This document shows, piece by piece, positions 1-12,420 of a stretch of 51,614 nt of DNA. Position numbers and translations under genes: made by a program. The stretch lies in the NCBI RefSeq assembly GCF_000003605.2, contig NW_003130855.1, forward strand, positions 64,708-116,321. The letters are read 5' to 3'. This DNA is from Saccoglossus kowalevskii (lineage: Eukaryota; Hemichordata; Enteropneusta; Harrimaniidae). The notes below the pieces were generated by a model, which was not told where the DNA came from, made no database searches, and saw nothing but the letters and a program-made list of their open reading frames with translations. The stretch's first letter is position 1; each line of letters begins with the position of its first letter.

Positions 1-2340
1 AGCGGAGGTCGATGCCGGCGTACTGTCTGAGTGCATACTTTGAGGTATTCTCGTAATAACCTTATTATTATACAACTTTTCCTTCCAAGTATACACCATG
101 GAAATGTCGAAATCCAAAATGTTTAGAACTGAATCAGCGAACTTCTTTGTGCAGAGTCCTGTCAAACTCTGGTGGCAGTCATGTTTGTTTTTATTATTAG
201 AGGACGCTTTATACGAACGTAATCATTCCATATTTGGAATTCGCATTTCTTAATATGGTGGGATGAAAATACCCCAAAATTACGGCACGCTATAATTTGT
301 GGCGTTACGATGACAGATGTATAATAATATTTGATATACTATTTATTAAATAAATGAAGTTGAAATGCAAGCATGTGTTTTTTGCTCATACAGAATATTG
401 TTGAGCAGGCACTTTATATTACACGTGTATGTACGTGATGTTTCAAGTTTAGTCTAAAATCACAAAAGCATGCCAAACTGTATATGATATCGTTAGATAT
501 AAATCTACTATACTTCATTATTTGTTTTATTGGACGCCATTTCCCCATGCGTCAACTGTGTCGTCAATTTCGTTGAATACATATTTACATTTAATTATAA
601 CATTATGAGAAATGTATCAGAGAGATGAAACGTTCTAATATGGTATTGCGAAGTATAATCTACAATGAACGACAAAATCAAGTGGATCAATGTTTGCGGA
701 GTTAATTACGTAAGAAATTGAAACATATACATCGTTAAACAATTTACTGCACTAGCTCTGCGCCAATTTAAGTACATACTGCCTCCAAGGATGGGCGCGA
801 TTGTCACATACAACTAGGTCTAAAATTAGGTCTATTTCCTCAGTCATATTTACGTCTAAACATCTAGGGCTGATCTTTAATCATCGGGTGGTATACACTC
901 AAGTTTGTGACCATGATACGTCATTTACAATAAGTGAATATACTATTTAATTACACGAACTCTAGGACAATCAATTCGCAATATACTGGTATCGTTCTTA
1001 CAACGAGCGCCCTTTAGCGACAAAGAGTTTCTGTGACGTAAATGGGTGAAATCTTATCTTATCACCGCGCCAATGTTGTTGTGATTTGTGACCGCCCACG
1101 AATCAAATTGATGTTTTTTTAGACTAAAGAAAAAAAAAACATGTTTACATTGTTAACATTCAGATGTCACATAAGTGTTTTGTGGTATCCAGCGCGACAA
1201 CACAATTGTCAAGTTATTGCAAATCTGGATAAACATTCGTACATGAACAATTTAACAGGAATGTCTAAGTACTGCCACAACATGGACGTACTAACACGTT
1301 AGTACGCCCATTGTCACATCAGCATTAGGTACTTTCAAATCATATGGAGTTTAAAATATTCATTCGAATTACATCACCGAACATAAAGTATATCTGTACA
1401 TGTGCATATGAGATTACAATTCCCTCCTCATAGACACTAACAAGTCAACATCAGATAAGCAAATCGTAAAAGTCTTCATGCATTAATTCTCAAATGCGAT
1501 AACCTATTGCAACATGTAAAAAGGATCGGAAAGCAATTAAAATACACTCGTTGTTTACTCGCTGCTCAAAGAATAGTGTTCTTATCGTACCTCAAACGAT
1601 TTCCTGAAAGCCTAGGCCAACATGATGTAAGACATTAGACGAATAGTGATTATTGAAAGGAAAAATTGTACTACAATTGTTACAAAGACAATGAAGATTT
1701 GGCGCTGGTAGTATACAACTCTGAATCAATAAAAATATATATGCCACAGAGTAATTCATAATTTATCCCTGGGTATTTCCAAAGCGTTACCTAGTTATCA
1801 ACATGTGACATATTAATTATTAAATTGAAGAGCCTGATACGTATAATGTGACTGAATTATTTAATCGGACATTGATTCAGTATTTTTTTTTTAAATATTC
1901 AGTTTTTTGTCTGGTTGCCGGTGGGCAATATCCCTAATGCACTACAAGGTGCACATACAGTCTTATAATGGGGATTATAATGTTTTTTTCTTATTAATTA
2001 CTCAAAAAAGGAAATATATGTAATATACTCACGATATACGTAACACCATTGTGTTGTATTCCAAAATAAATGTATTATTCATTCAAAAATGTATTCTGAA
2101 ATATTTAAATGTGGGCAGTTTGTTTGGGCTAAAACTTGTCACTATTCGCCCGTATACACGTACATATATAATGTTACCAGAAATATTACCACACCCTGTT
2201 TAATTAATTGGCTTGTGTAGATACTATTTCACTAGGAATGATATTCCAAATACTACATATTAAGCATGCTCCTGTGCAAGTTTACCACAGTATGTAAACA
2301 TTGTGCTTCTTCACGATCAATTAAATTATTGGTTAAATCT
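1..2340. other. Non-coding AT-rich stretch
   Basis: No gene. Notable items: a CArG box CCATATTTGG (228-237), an imperfect hairpin around CGTACTAAC/GTTAGTACG (1287-1306), and a patch at 15-65 resembling part of the LINE at 23965-24015. Confidence 0.6.
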
Positions 2341-2359
2341 ATTTGATTACCGACGGTTC

Positions 2360-2449
2360 GACGTCTGCAGTGAAAGCCAAAGTTGCCATCTTAGTTTATA
2401 TGAAACTCATATCTCGCGCATGCGTGGCGCGAAAACTACCGCCCTTTAA
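2360..2449 (-). mobile_element. MITE fragment with CpG-rich terminal repeat, TTAA junction
   Basis: On the minus strand this starts TTAA then AGGGCGGTAG, continues through CGCCACGCATGCGCGAGAT and AAGATGGCAACTTTGGC, and matches the element at 32177-32477 over about 90 bp. The TTAA at 2446-2449 marks the boundary with the decayed LINE at 2450 and above. I do not see the second terminal repeat before 2343, so the copy looks truncated. An ORF reading across it on the + strand (2343-2537) is an artefact of the CpG-rich repeat. Confidence 0.6.
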
Positions 2450-4310
2450 AGACTTATTTTTATTTAACACTTTATTGCATCAAAAACCATACCCCGATTT
2501 ACTGATCAAATTATCAAGTGTACGCAAAGCGTTTTGAACACTGTACTACCTTGTACTACTACTATTTTTGCACCATAAGCAAAATATACAAAGCTATTTT
2601 GTTATTAATTATTAATTAAGTATGTATATCATTAATACATAATATAATAAAGTAGCGGTTTTAGAATTGATCCTTGGGGAGCACCTGACTTTACAGGATG
2701 CCACTTTGAACGTTCACCTTCTACAACAACTCGCTGATTGTGATTGTTTATGTAACTGGAGGGTCATGAAAGAAGATTACTATGAAAACTGTATAAGGGA
2801 GGCATGTGTACGAGAAGAATTTGAAGTTCGCTATTAAATTTTCGAAAAATCGAAAATAAAAAATACCCGTCTGTTTATCAAAATGTCTACATATCTCATC
2901 AAAATCGTCTAATGACTGTGGGACTGGTGAAAACTACGATGGAGTAACCTGTGTTTTACTTGAACACAGACTACATTGAATATACACATTTCTATAAGTC
3001 TATAATTATAGTAGGACTATCATTTTCTCCGAGATGTTTGTTCCACAACGCAGGGTTTACATTCAGTGAGATATTGAAAATAAAAGCAATGGCAGGTGCA
3101 TATGCACATTCTTTGAGTATTCTACCTTGGAGAATATCACTTCCGGTAGCTCTCAACACATCAGTATTTTTGAGGAGGAACTTTATGTCATCATCAGTTA
3201 CACTAAAATTGTGACAGTTTGGAATACTGCTCTATGTTGAAAACCTAATTAAAATATTCGTTGAATCAAATTATCTCGTTTTGCATTTAAATCTTACACA
3301 ACTCCAAAAGCTTTATGTTAGGGTCACAGAGTTAACCCTAATTCTTTGTATGTATAGTGCTAATTAGAATTTTCAGATCATTACGCATGCGTCTATACAT
3401 CGACCATTCATTGGCAGAATATCTTTTTTTTGCTTTTCTTCTCATTTTTGTGAGACAAATAGATTACAATATAAATTCATGGTGGAGTGTTTATGATGCG
3501 TAATTTCTTACGAGGTATAAATTTAATAATTGCACTATTGATATAAAACGTTATCAACCCAAATGACTGATACTGCCTGATAAATCCATATCATTAATTG
3601 CATTTTTGAGACTATCCATGTCTGAGTGCTTGAAATTGCATACATAGGAGGAATAACATTTTTGAAACATTTTACATTCAAACTGAATTTAAATTACCTG
3701 TTTCGAAAATGTCTTCGAAATCTTCCATATTTGCGAAACGTTCTGGAAAATGTGTTAAAACTAGATTCAAATTGTTCTCACTACCGTGTGTATTAATTTG
3801 ACTCAAGCCAAAAACCATGAATACAATATTCATTTTTGAACGTAATCGTTTGTGAGGAAAAACTTTGTGTTGAGTTAATATCTGGTAGATTAAACTCCCC
3901 AATAAGCATATTTGTGACAAAAACTGCAGTAGTAACATTACGGGAGAGTGTAAAAATTATTTTTTCACTGATCGCTAAAATCATTTGGTGGTCTAAAATA
4001 TACAATCAATGCATTTTCTACTTTAGATGACAACAGTTCACAAACATTGACTTCATCGTACAATATAGCTGAGCATTCGCGATCTTCTCACCGTCTTGAA
4101 TTCGGGAAACTGTCAGTAGCCAATACAACCTCTAAAACCTTCTTTATCTCTCATTTTGATCTTATATACTGAAAGTAATATTTCACTGTACGTAAAACCA
4201 GGGATCGGTTACTGAAATAATCGAAGCTTTAGGACCATGAACCATGTTTTGAAACTGTAGTCAGTTGTTTTCAGACTCCTGGCATTAATAAATAGATACA
4301 TGTATAACAA
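2450..4310 (-). pseudogene. CR1/L2-like LINE relic: AP-endonuclease plus reverse transcriptase
   Basis: Reading the minus strand across frames gives the order expected of a CR1/L2-group non-LTR retrotransposon ORF2. Endonuclease: NARSL near 4280, SVTDPW (for the usual TETW) near 4205, YFRPPNDFSDQ near 3990, GEFNLPDI (for GDFNLPDI) near 3890, then INTHGSENNLNLVLTHFPER near 3770. Linker: SDMDSLKNAINDMDLSGS near 3600, IPRKKLRIINTPP near 3505, YSANEWSMYRRMRNDLK near 3400, FWSCVRFKCKTR near 3290. RT: SVTDDDIKFLLKNTDV near 3200, motif A remnant FDFSKI followed by two stops near 2845, motif B SGAPQGSI near 2690, INDIHT near 2628. The catalytic YADD box reads FAYG (about 2575), so the Asp pair is lost. 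There are many frameshifts and stops, so the element is dead. Its 3' side stops abruptly at a TTAA that starts a MITE (2446-2449). The clade assignment is inference from motif style. Confidence 0.82.
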
Positions 4311-5749
4311 ATTTAATAAAACTGACAGAAGTATAATATTGCTGACAAGGCAACACAAGGTGTACTTGGTATTAGTCCACAAATGTACAGAATATTATAA
4401 AAAAAGTTCAGCCACGGTGACACGCAGTAAATGTTCACTGATTAATGTTATACAATCCACACAGAACTAGACCATGACGAAGCAAGATCAGTCTATATTC
4501 CGTAGTTAAGAGACAGAGTCTCCACAGCCCCTTAATACGCTGGTTACCCCTTATACACCATGGTTCAACCACATCGATAATATCACTACGGTAAATACTG
4601 AATCAATATTAAGTTTGATAATTCAGTCACATTTTACACATCACGCCTTCTAAATTGATATATCACATGTTGATTTTTTGTTGTAATTTAGTATTTTAAT
4701 GAGCTTTTATTCTTGTATACAGTATTACATATATAACTAAAACACTCAGATGATGTTCATAGTTTTCAAAACTATTGAACAAATAGCGTGTTATGATTTT
4801 TTTATCGGAAAATCATGATTAATTCAAAATAATTCAAGAAATTCGGGACCAACTACAATTTTATTTTTTTATTCAGTCATATGCCATACATCATCCGATT
4901 ACCCCCATATATCATATGTTTACTTTTGGTTATTTACAAATAGTAAATCATTTTTTAAATAAAAACGCAAATTAAATACGATTATAATCAAATTAGACAT
5001 CCCAAAATGGTGAATGTTATAATAATTTTTTTCTCGTTCAGCACAAAAAATGATCCTAAAATCTTCGGTCTAAGAGGGTTGTGGGGGTGCATGGTAGAGC
5101 CCCAGCCCATAGATTATATACCGTCAATCCGTTCACTGGGTTCTATAACACACACGGCATATTAACTAAAAACTTTCTGATGATGATAACAAAGTATTAA
5201 AATTGATGTATAATAATTGTACAGCACGTGTGATGTAGATCTCTTTCTCACGACGCCAGCCAAAGCATTTCAAATAACGATATTTTACACCTTGTACCGA
5301 AAAAAAAACGAAAATGAAAATGAACAAATTAAGTGAAAATGCAAACTGAGTTCCCCTCCCCTTCCATAAATTAAAATAGCCTTGCGTAATAGCCTTACAT
5401 AATAAATACTATATCACGTGACCTAAATGTACGTAAATGAAGTATTGGTAATATCGATGTGACATTGACAAATGAAGGTTTTTAATTACGTCCTTGGTGC
5501 GTTGCCAGTTAATGACCCGTAATATAACAACCTGATATGTAACGCATGCCAATCACTCAGTCAGTCTATTATTTTGTACGTGTGCCAAGGACAGTTTCGG
5601 CGTTGAATGTCACTGTTGTATCCCTTGACCTGTTCTGACACATAATGTATTTTTGCAACAGGAGCCATATTCATGTTTGGGACTACATGATAGGGCTTTG
5701 CGGCCATTTCTCTGTCAAATAACAATTTAATGAGCTATTCCGGCGTCAA
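4311..5749. other. Non-coding stretch
   Basis: Apart from the dispersed repeat at 4891-5103, nothing is recognised. The LINE's own 5' region may extend here but I cannot read it. Confidence 0.55.
4891..5103 (+). repeat. Dispersed repeat, copy 1 (pairs with 21498-21698)
   Basis: Shared blocks in the same order: ATATCATATGTTTA, AAAAACGCAAATT, CCAAAATGGTGAATG, CTCGTTCAGCAC (TCTTGTTCAGCAC in the partner), GAGGGTTG and GCATGGT. There is no coding signal. The edges are not sharp enough to define terminal repeats. Confidence 0.55.
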
Positions 5750-5980
5750 CCAGGTTCTGTCAAATACAAGCATCTGCGAGTGCGGAAGTTAGCCAAGGTT
5801 CCCAATGTCACATCCATTAGCGAATCTCGGCTAGTAGAATTGGCCTTCCCATTGAGTCTGTGGCACATTTGCCTAGGGTATGTGGCAACCCCTTTTGGTG
5901 TTTAGCCTAAGGTGGGATTTGAACTTGGGTCTACCGATCATGAATCTGATGCAATCATTTAATCTATGAAACAGCAACCT
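5750..5980 (-). mobile_element. Degraded tRNA-derived SINE (Met-CAT-like head)
   Basis: The minus-strand head at about 5895-5975 looks like a tRNA. An anticodon-loop-like TTCATGA carries CAT at the anticodon position, followed by a B box AGTTCAAATCC (consensus GGTTCGANTCC) and CCCACC. The A-box region is eroded. The body then runs toward 5750 through TTGCCACATACCCTAGGCAA and CCAATTCTACTAGCCGAG. The clover leaf is too damaged for a functional tRNA, so a SINE or tRNA pseudogene is the best reading. Confidence 0.5.
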
Positions 5981-8900
5981 GTGTATGCAGATTTGCCAAA
6001 TGTAACCAATCAGAAGAGTTCATCTTAGTGGGTCATGATTGGTGGAAATGTTAATGGATTTGAAAACACTATGTGATACTATGCTGGGACGGTACACGTC
6101 CTCGTCTTTCACGTAAAGAACACACACGTCAAAAAACATTACACACAATTTTGTAGATAGTTGAGTAACTGAATTGAATTGAACTAGTTTCAAATTTGTC
6201 TAGCATTCTCACTGAATTCAAACTAGTTAACACCCACAATGACATTGAATATATTTTAATGAGTATATTGCCATTTACACGTGCATGGACATGTGCAGAT
6301 CGTCTAGTATGCAACCATAATATGACATTACGCAAAAATTCCGCAATTTTGAATCGGCAAAACAACACTTGCTACACAATAGAAGCGAGTTGGCATCCCA
6401 CACAAATAATAAATCGACACAGTTCTTGAAGATTTTATCTTTATTGATTGCATGTTAATGCCAATAAAAATACTCTTCACAAATATGCGCGATAATATTC
6501 CATTGGTGGTATGTCATAGACTTGTGTACTGGGCGTGCATACGGCTTTATGTTACGATATGAGAGAATCCATTTCATTTTATTCATTGTTGTCCGATAAA
6601 ATACTTTCAACAGCCTGTCGGCTATAACCTTACATATGTTGATAACAAACTCTGTGGCCTTCACTCCTAAATATAAGGTTTAATTAGGAATGTGAGAAAT
6701 ACTCACATGTACAATAGTGCGAAATGTAATACCTAAAACAAATAATGGATCAAATTTTCTCGAGTAAAAGAAATCTTATCAAGTGCTTTTTTTCTATGAC
6801 GCTGACTTACGACTTACTGACTTATTTTTAACATATATTTCATAATGACGTTCAGCTGTGCACATGTTATATATTTTTCGTTAAGCTGTATTTTGTTGCT
6901 GAAAAATCATTTGACCTAATTTCCGCATTATCTAAAAGCATATTCGTGTTTTACTTGAACGTGTGCATTATCCCAACTCAAAGCATGCATAGTAGACGAT
7001 AGTTACAGACTTCCTGTGCATTGTTATCAACAGTTTGACGACTATGAATTTAATTGCGTTCGGCGTTTTTTCTTTCTTTCAATTAACGCTCAGAGCGGCA
7101 ACTTTATTACAGAGTTGTTGTTATTCTATGTGGAATAACTGCGTTAATCGATAGTGTCACACATGTAAATCCTCTTTAATTTGTTGTATTATCAAATCTG
7201 AAGAATGGACGATTTCTATAAAGACATTACTGGCTCACGATCAAAAATCCATCACATTACAAATTTATACTTGTGTTACTGTAGTAATATTATAATTATA
7301 TATATTACAATTAGAGTTAATATAAACATAATGTATTCAGTAATGCATAATAAAACTCGTTGGCATTAATTAATTTGAAAATCATTTTTTGCATTTTCAG
7401 ACTAGATTTTTAAACTAGAAATCTAAAAAAAAAAAAATGTTCAAAAATAAACTACGAACCTAGCTCTCTTTTTTATATAAATTGCTCCCATAATTTATAA
7501 ATAGTTCTACCACTAATGTTAATATTGACTGGGGAAAACAATTAGTTTCACATTGTTGGGACACGGGATTGTATTTATGGGATACCATAGTGAGAATCAG
7601 AGAATGTGATTGTGGATATCAACTTACACACTGATACAAACTGTATTTTTCTCGCATTCTGCGTGAAATGGCGTGAACCGGACGTCTGCCGCAAAAATGT
7701 TTTGAACTTGAATGCCGATCTTTTCATAAGGGGGAATATGACATCAAAACTGACCATCCTCAAATGTGTACAGCACATTGTTGACTGTAGAAATACCCCC
7801 AAAATACATTCACATTTGTCGAATCCCAAGTAATGTTTTGACGCTACTACGTTGCTGTTTATCCTGTTTTCTCACCCCATTTCACGCATAACTCGGGATT
7901 TTGCAGTAAATGATTTATCTGTTCCTTTGAGCAGAGTACTACTAAAACCAGCTACCGAAATCAGCGATACCTGTCTTTCAGCTCACTTCCATGTGAGCTG
8001 TCTGAAATATACATGATTTACACATCATCTAATCGACCGACAGATGGTTGAGCTCTAGCTAAAAATTACATTTTTGTCCGACAAGAGTGTTCATTTCACA
8101 TCCCTTTAGGGGGTGTAACATTTACAGTTATCCTCACAGAAAATGTGTTGGCTGGATTCCTGTATCGAGATAGAATGTTAGGTGGTTGCAATTACGCATT
8201 TATTTGCCGTCTAAAAAAGCTTAGAAGTGTGAGACGTGGGCATATATCGTTCTGCACTTCTATCACACCAAACGCGAATATTCTCATGACCTGGCAGATC
8301 CTGTTTTGAGCTATTTTGCATTAATTGGAAAATATATTAGTCTAAGATACATACAAAAGAATACGGAAAATAGACTATTAACTTCTTACACTATGATCGA
8401 GGTGATTTAATTGCCGTTTTTTAAAGAGAAACTATCAATTTCGATCTTTAGGGATTTCAAAGATCTATATATAAAATCACACTCGATAATCCTTCATAAT
8501 GATTGCAATAAACAGTGTTAGAGTATTTTTTATGTGACACAATTTGAACTAACTTTGATTTATGGGTCGACAAAGTTAAACTCGGGGTTTATTTTCACCG
8601 ATTTAAGACTGAGTTCAATGTTTCTCCATACATTATAAGCGTAGGTTGTACGGTTGTTACGTAGTAGGTTCATACATTTGTGTTACACCTTAAAATTACT
8701 GCAATGGGTAACAACAGAATTATGGAGGAATCTAATTCAAGACATGTGAATTAAAGTAAGCGACAATTAGTTTTTTTGTTTTTAATATTTCATTTTCATT
8801 TTTTTAACTTTCATTTTGTTTTGTTTATTTCCATGCCTTAGTGTTAATGAAGGTCATATTTTAATTTATATTTATATTTCTATTGCTGTTTTTTTATGTT

Positions 8901-10555
8901 CCATTTTCACCGTGGCTTTGGGGGTAATTCTAGTTTCACTTCGGATAGTTTATACGAATTAATGTTCTTGAATCGTGTTATATAAATGTCACCTTTGTTT
9001 TCATACCACGTCAAGTCATACCATAACCTTCAAAGTTTAAAGTTCAAACTGTATGTCAAATGATTATTGTCCTAAAACCCCAAACACCCAAAAATCTGTT
9101 GTCGACTCTAAAAAAGCATAGAAACCCGGAAGGAAACTGAATATATCGGACCGCCTCTGTGTGTATTTTTCGCTGGTTTGTTTTCACGTGTACTTATCAC
9201 GATTCTCAGATTCAGATTGCATAGATTATAATTTGCATTCCAGAATACTTTGAACGTATTTGTTATAATACTGTCTGTAACGATCATCTATGCTAACGAA
9301 TCAAACAGCACACAATTTGACAATCCACATGCCTTAACTTTTTAGTCTCACAGCATAGCGAGGTGAATGGCGTGTCCCAAGAATAAATGACGACCTAGAC
9401 CTGACTAATCGTGGTGTAGCGGCAGCTGTAACCTTTGACACTGCGAATTGGCACAGCAATTGTGTATTCATCCGAAAACAAAAAAACTAATATCTGATCA
9501 ATGAGACGAACTGAACAAAAGGCCAGGCAACACATGGTTATCTGATGATTGTTCTCAAAACATCTGTGGCATAACAATTGTAGATTGCCATAACAAAGCA
9601 CAATTTTCTATTTATCGAACATCGCAACTTTGAGTACGACAATGACCCGTTACAATACTCCGAACCACATTTTATCGTACAATAAGAAATGGCATACTAA
9701 ATGAACCATATGTCGAAATGCAAATACGGCTTCATGATGGAGACCTTAGTCATATATAGAAATAACCGTACGTTAATAATTCCGTTTATTCATTGTCAAA
9801 TTGTTAAATAGTGAATTTCTATATCAAGGCTCTTTTTATTACGTACGCCGAAACGGTACAAAGCGTGATGACTCAATTAAGGAAAATCTTTTTTGTAGTC
9901 GATTAGACAGATTTTGCGCAAAAAAACGCTAATATTAATACAACGTTTCGCGTCTTCCCGAAACACCAATTTATAGGCCATATCAATGGTATCGGTTTCA
10001 TAGATTGTATCAAGGGACCGATCCATCACAACGGTATCAATGAATTAAATCCAATCTATTTTGAAACTATTTTTTTTTCAAGAAATGGCACAACTGTATG
10101 TCAAACTGTGTTAAATAATAAGCTGACAGATTTGTGTGTGGAGCTTTAGCTAAAATCTGTTTTGAAATGGCGGAGTGACACATTTAGAGTGATATACTCA
10201 GTTAGACTAACCTCTATATTGTTTCCAGTACCAGTTCAGTTGAATCGGATTCATTTTGGGAACTTTCAACGCCTGATGTTTACAATTCGATTTTACAAAC
10301 TATATAATTTATTTAAGTTTTTCAATGATTTCAGTGCCTGTCGCCGAGTTTACATTGACTGTCTCAATGGTTGAGTTTAATTGTAATATGGTACATGTAA
10401 GATTCAACATGGAGGCCTCGTCGAATGTCACGTAATAAACCAAATAATACCGAACACACTGAATGGTTTCGGGAAACAGCATCATATATACATGTCATAT
10501 TAAGGTATATACGAACGAAATATCGCAAACCGGTGCTTCTTTCTTGATATGAGAA
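5981..10555. other. Long non-coding stretch
   Basis: Short ORFs here (for example 6196-6429, 6455-6664, 7575-7833, 9395-9601) are on both strands of the same DNA or lack any motif. One structure: TGCGTGAAATGGCGTGA (7660-7676) has a near-perfect inverted copy at 7872-7888. The remainder is AT-rich sequence with no recognised element. Confidence 0.6.
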
Positions 10556-11035
10556 TTGCTATCCACAATGGTTTACTTACTATCCCAGTATATTAAATAC
10601 CTGCATTTGCTCATTCATATATTTCACATGATTTCTCCTATGCTCTTCGTTGTTAAAACAATCATACCGTATTCACAACATTTACGTTTGTGCCGACCGC
10701 GCACTAGCGACAGTGGTTTCATGAAAACCTATTTTGTTGGTGTGGCTATCCAGCAACCGTCACTGTCAGTCGTGTTAACCACGTTGATGCATTGAACATA
10801 TTTTCATATTCGTGATATTATTTTGGACAGGTTTTATGAAGTACATTCATTTTGTAGATGCCAGTTCATTTCCCGTTGAGACTTTCCCCTGCAAACACCA
10901 GCGTTGCAATACTTGTCACAAATACCGGTGCAGTGCAGGGTATTTCCAGTCTATTCAAAATGCTATCAATTGCATCTCAGACTATTTAATTTACACAAAA
11001 AGAACTAAAAGAATCCAGTATTTTCAAGCCTAACA
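10556..11035 (+). pseudogene. Penelope-like retroelement relic (RT end and Cys linker)
   Basis: Two consecutive same-strand open pieces carry motifs of Penelope-like element proteins. The first (10556-10795) has TIIPYSQHLRLCR followed by TSDSGFM, matching the IPYSQ-LRLRRICS-type stretch at the end of the RT. The second (10812-11033) has FPCKHQRCNTC, then NCISDYLIYTKRTKRIQYF, matching the C-x3-RC-x-TC linker and the C-x-S-x-N-x-IY lead-in to the GIY-YIG endonuclease. The frames differ and the usual ~150 residues between the motifs are missing, so there is an internal deletion plus frameshift. Neither the RT core upstream nor the full GIY-YIG domain is visible. Family assignment is by motif recognition only. 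Confidence 0.55.
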
Positions 11036-11201
11036 CTTTAACAACTGGCGGCATGATTTCCACGTTAAATTCTTTTCCCAATAACCCAGTGATTTGCTGA
11101 TCAGGGTCATCTGCTTATTTTGCATCACGCTCATTTTGTCACTATGTATTTATATATACTAGTACTACTTTGTTGTCTTCGCTTCATCTGATGGAGTTTA
11201 T

Positions 11202-11368
11202 ATTAAAGCGGGGAAGTCGTCACTTGCGCATGCGTCAAATGGCCATAGCGTGTCATTGTTTACAAAGAATCGTCTACACTTGAGCTGCTGCGTTTTTTGA
11301 GTGTGTTGTTATCATCGTTTGGGACTGAATTCTCGCGCGTGCGCAGTTGACGATCCTCCCGCTTTAAT
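11202..11368 (+). mobile_element. Short TTAA MITE, 167 bp, ~35-bp imperfect terminal inverted repeats
   Basis: The left end ATTAAAGCGGGGAAGTCGTC and the right end, which reads ATTAAAGCGGGAGGATCGTC in reverse, form terminal inverted repeats that go on through TGCGCATGCG versus TGCGCACGCG. TTAA lies at both ends (11203-11206 and 11364-11367). The AGTCGTC...GCGCATGCG core is shared with the MITEs at 2360 and 32177, so the three look like one family or two sister families. No coding capacity. Confidence 0.65.
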
Positions 11369-11680
11369 ATTTGTTGAATGCTTTTATACTATTTGTTGTT
11401 AATAATACAAGATGGTTGGATGATCTTTACCCAATGAGAGAGTTTCCAATTTAGTAAAATTTTCCCCAGTTTGCGTTTTTCTCTAGAAAAGAACGTCCAG
11501 GTGTTTTCATTTTGTGTTTTAATCTGCGATGATGATGCCAAAAGTGAATAGGTTTAAATACGTTGATACTATCTGAAAATACAATATTTGGGACAACGAT
11601 TACCAAATATTGGTCCATGCTGCTTTTATCTATTTTCTACACTCATCAATTCCAGACGTTCCTTTGTAGACAAGCAATGC

Positions 11681-11728
11681 ATTAGTACACAGTCCCTCTA
11701 CCCCTCTATAGAGGGACTGTGATTAGTA
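11681..11728. mobile_element. 34-bp foldback: 13-bp perfect inverted repeat with 7-bp direct flanks
   Basis: CACAGTCCCTCTA (11688-11700) and TAGAGGGACTGTG (11709-11721) are perfect inverted repeats separated by 8 bp. They are flanked immediately by the direct repeat ATTAGTA (11681-11687 and 11722-11728). This is the signature of a tiny TIR element, either an internally deleted hAT-like end pair or a foldback, with a target-site duplication. It could alternatively be a hairpin that arose by local inversion. Confidence 0.55.
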
Positions 11729-12396
11729 TAATGTTAAAACTTCGCAGGAAACAAAACGATACTTAAGAAGCGTGGCCCCCACAATTCTAGACGTATCATG
11801 GATTCGCTCACATTCGTATCGTATGACGATTTATGGTTTTTCGGATTAACACGGTGGTAGGTCAATAACACACGCAAAGTACAGATTAAATATGAATTAA
11901 ACAATAGAAACACAGTGGTAAAATTGCAAATAATCTTTGCGAACGGACGACCAATCTATCCTCACACATCTCACGAGATTACGATGCTTCATGCGTAATC
12001 AATTCGCGGCACAGTGTGATATACTTACACGCACGGCCTTGATGAAACGAGAACCTATCAAATACCCGTACTTCACACGTGGTAATGAATATATATTTCA
12101 AAAAAAATATTTTTAAGTATATCATTTCTGTTTTTTTTATATAGATAACAGACCCAGTATATTTAAAAAGATTGTCAAAGTGTATATTTAGATTTGTCAG
12201 CTGTTGACCTCGTCACAAATTCTGGTCTGCCAGCATTATTTACGTAGGACGCCCTGCACTGGTGGCGTTTAATTGGCGATGACTTTGTTGTTGTACTATC
12301 TCAGCTCAGTTTATCTCTGCTGTCGACAGCGCCTAACATTCTCCTTTAGTTGATGTCATATTCCGAACGTATCTGATACATATTCCGAATTACTGA

Positions 12397-12420
12397 CCAA
12401 TCAGGAACGATGTGACGTCA
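12397..12420 (+). promoter_or_regulatory. CCAAT box plus palindromic CRE upstream of the GPCR
   Basis: CCAATCA (from 12397; NF-Y type) is followed 12 bp later by TGTGACGTCACTT with a perfect CRE, TGACGTCA, at 12413-12420. Both lie about 180-200 bp upstream of the receptor ATG. An ATATATATAT tract at 12563-12573 could be a TATA-like region or simple AT repeat. The pair suits a cAMP-responsive proximal promoter, but no transcription start can be read from sequence. Confidence 0.4.

Noticed and set aside
2951-3214. 87-codon + strand ORF
   Set aside because: Antisense to the LINE reverse transcriptase fragment.
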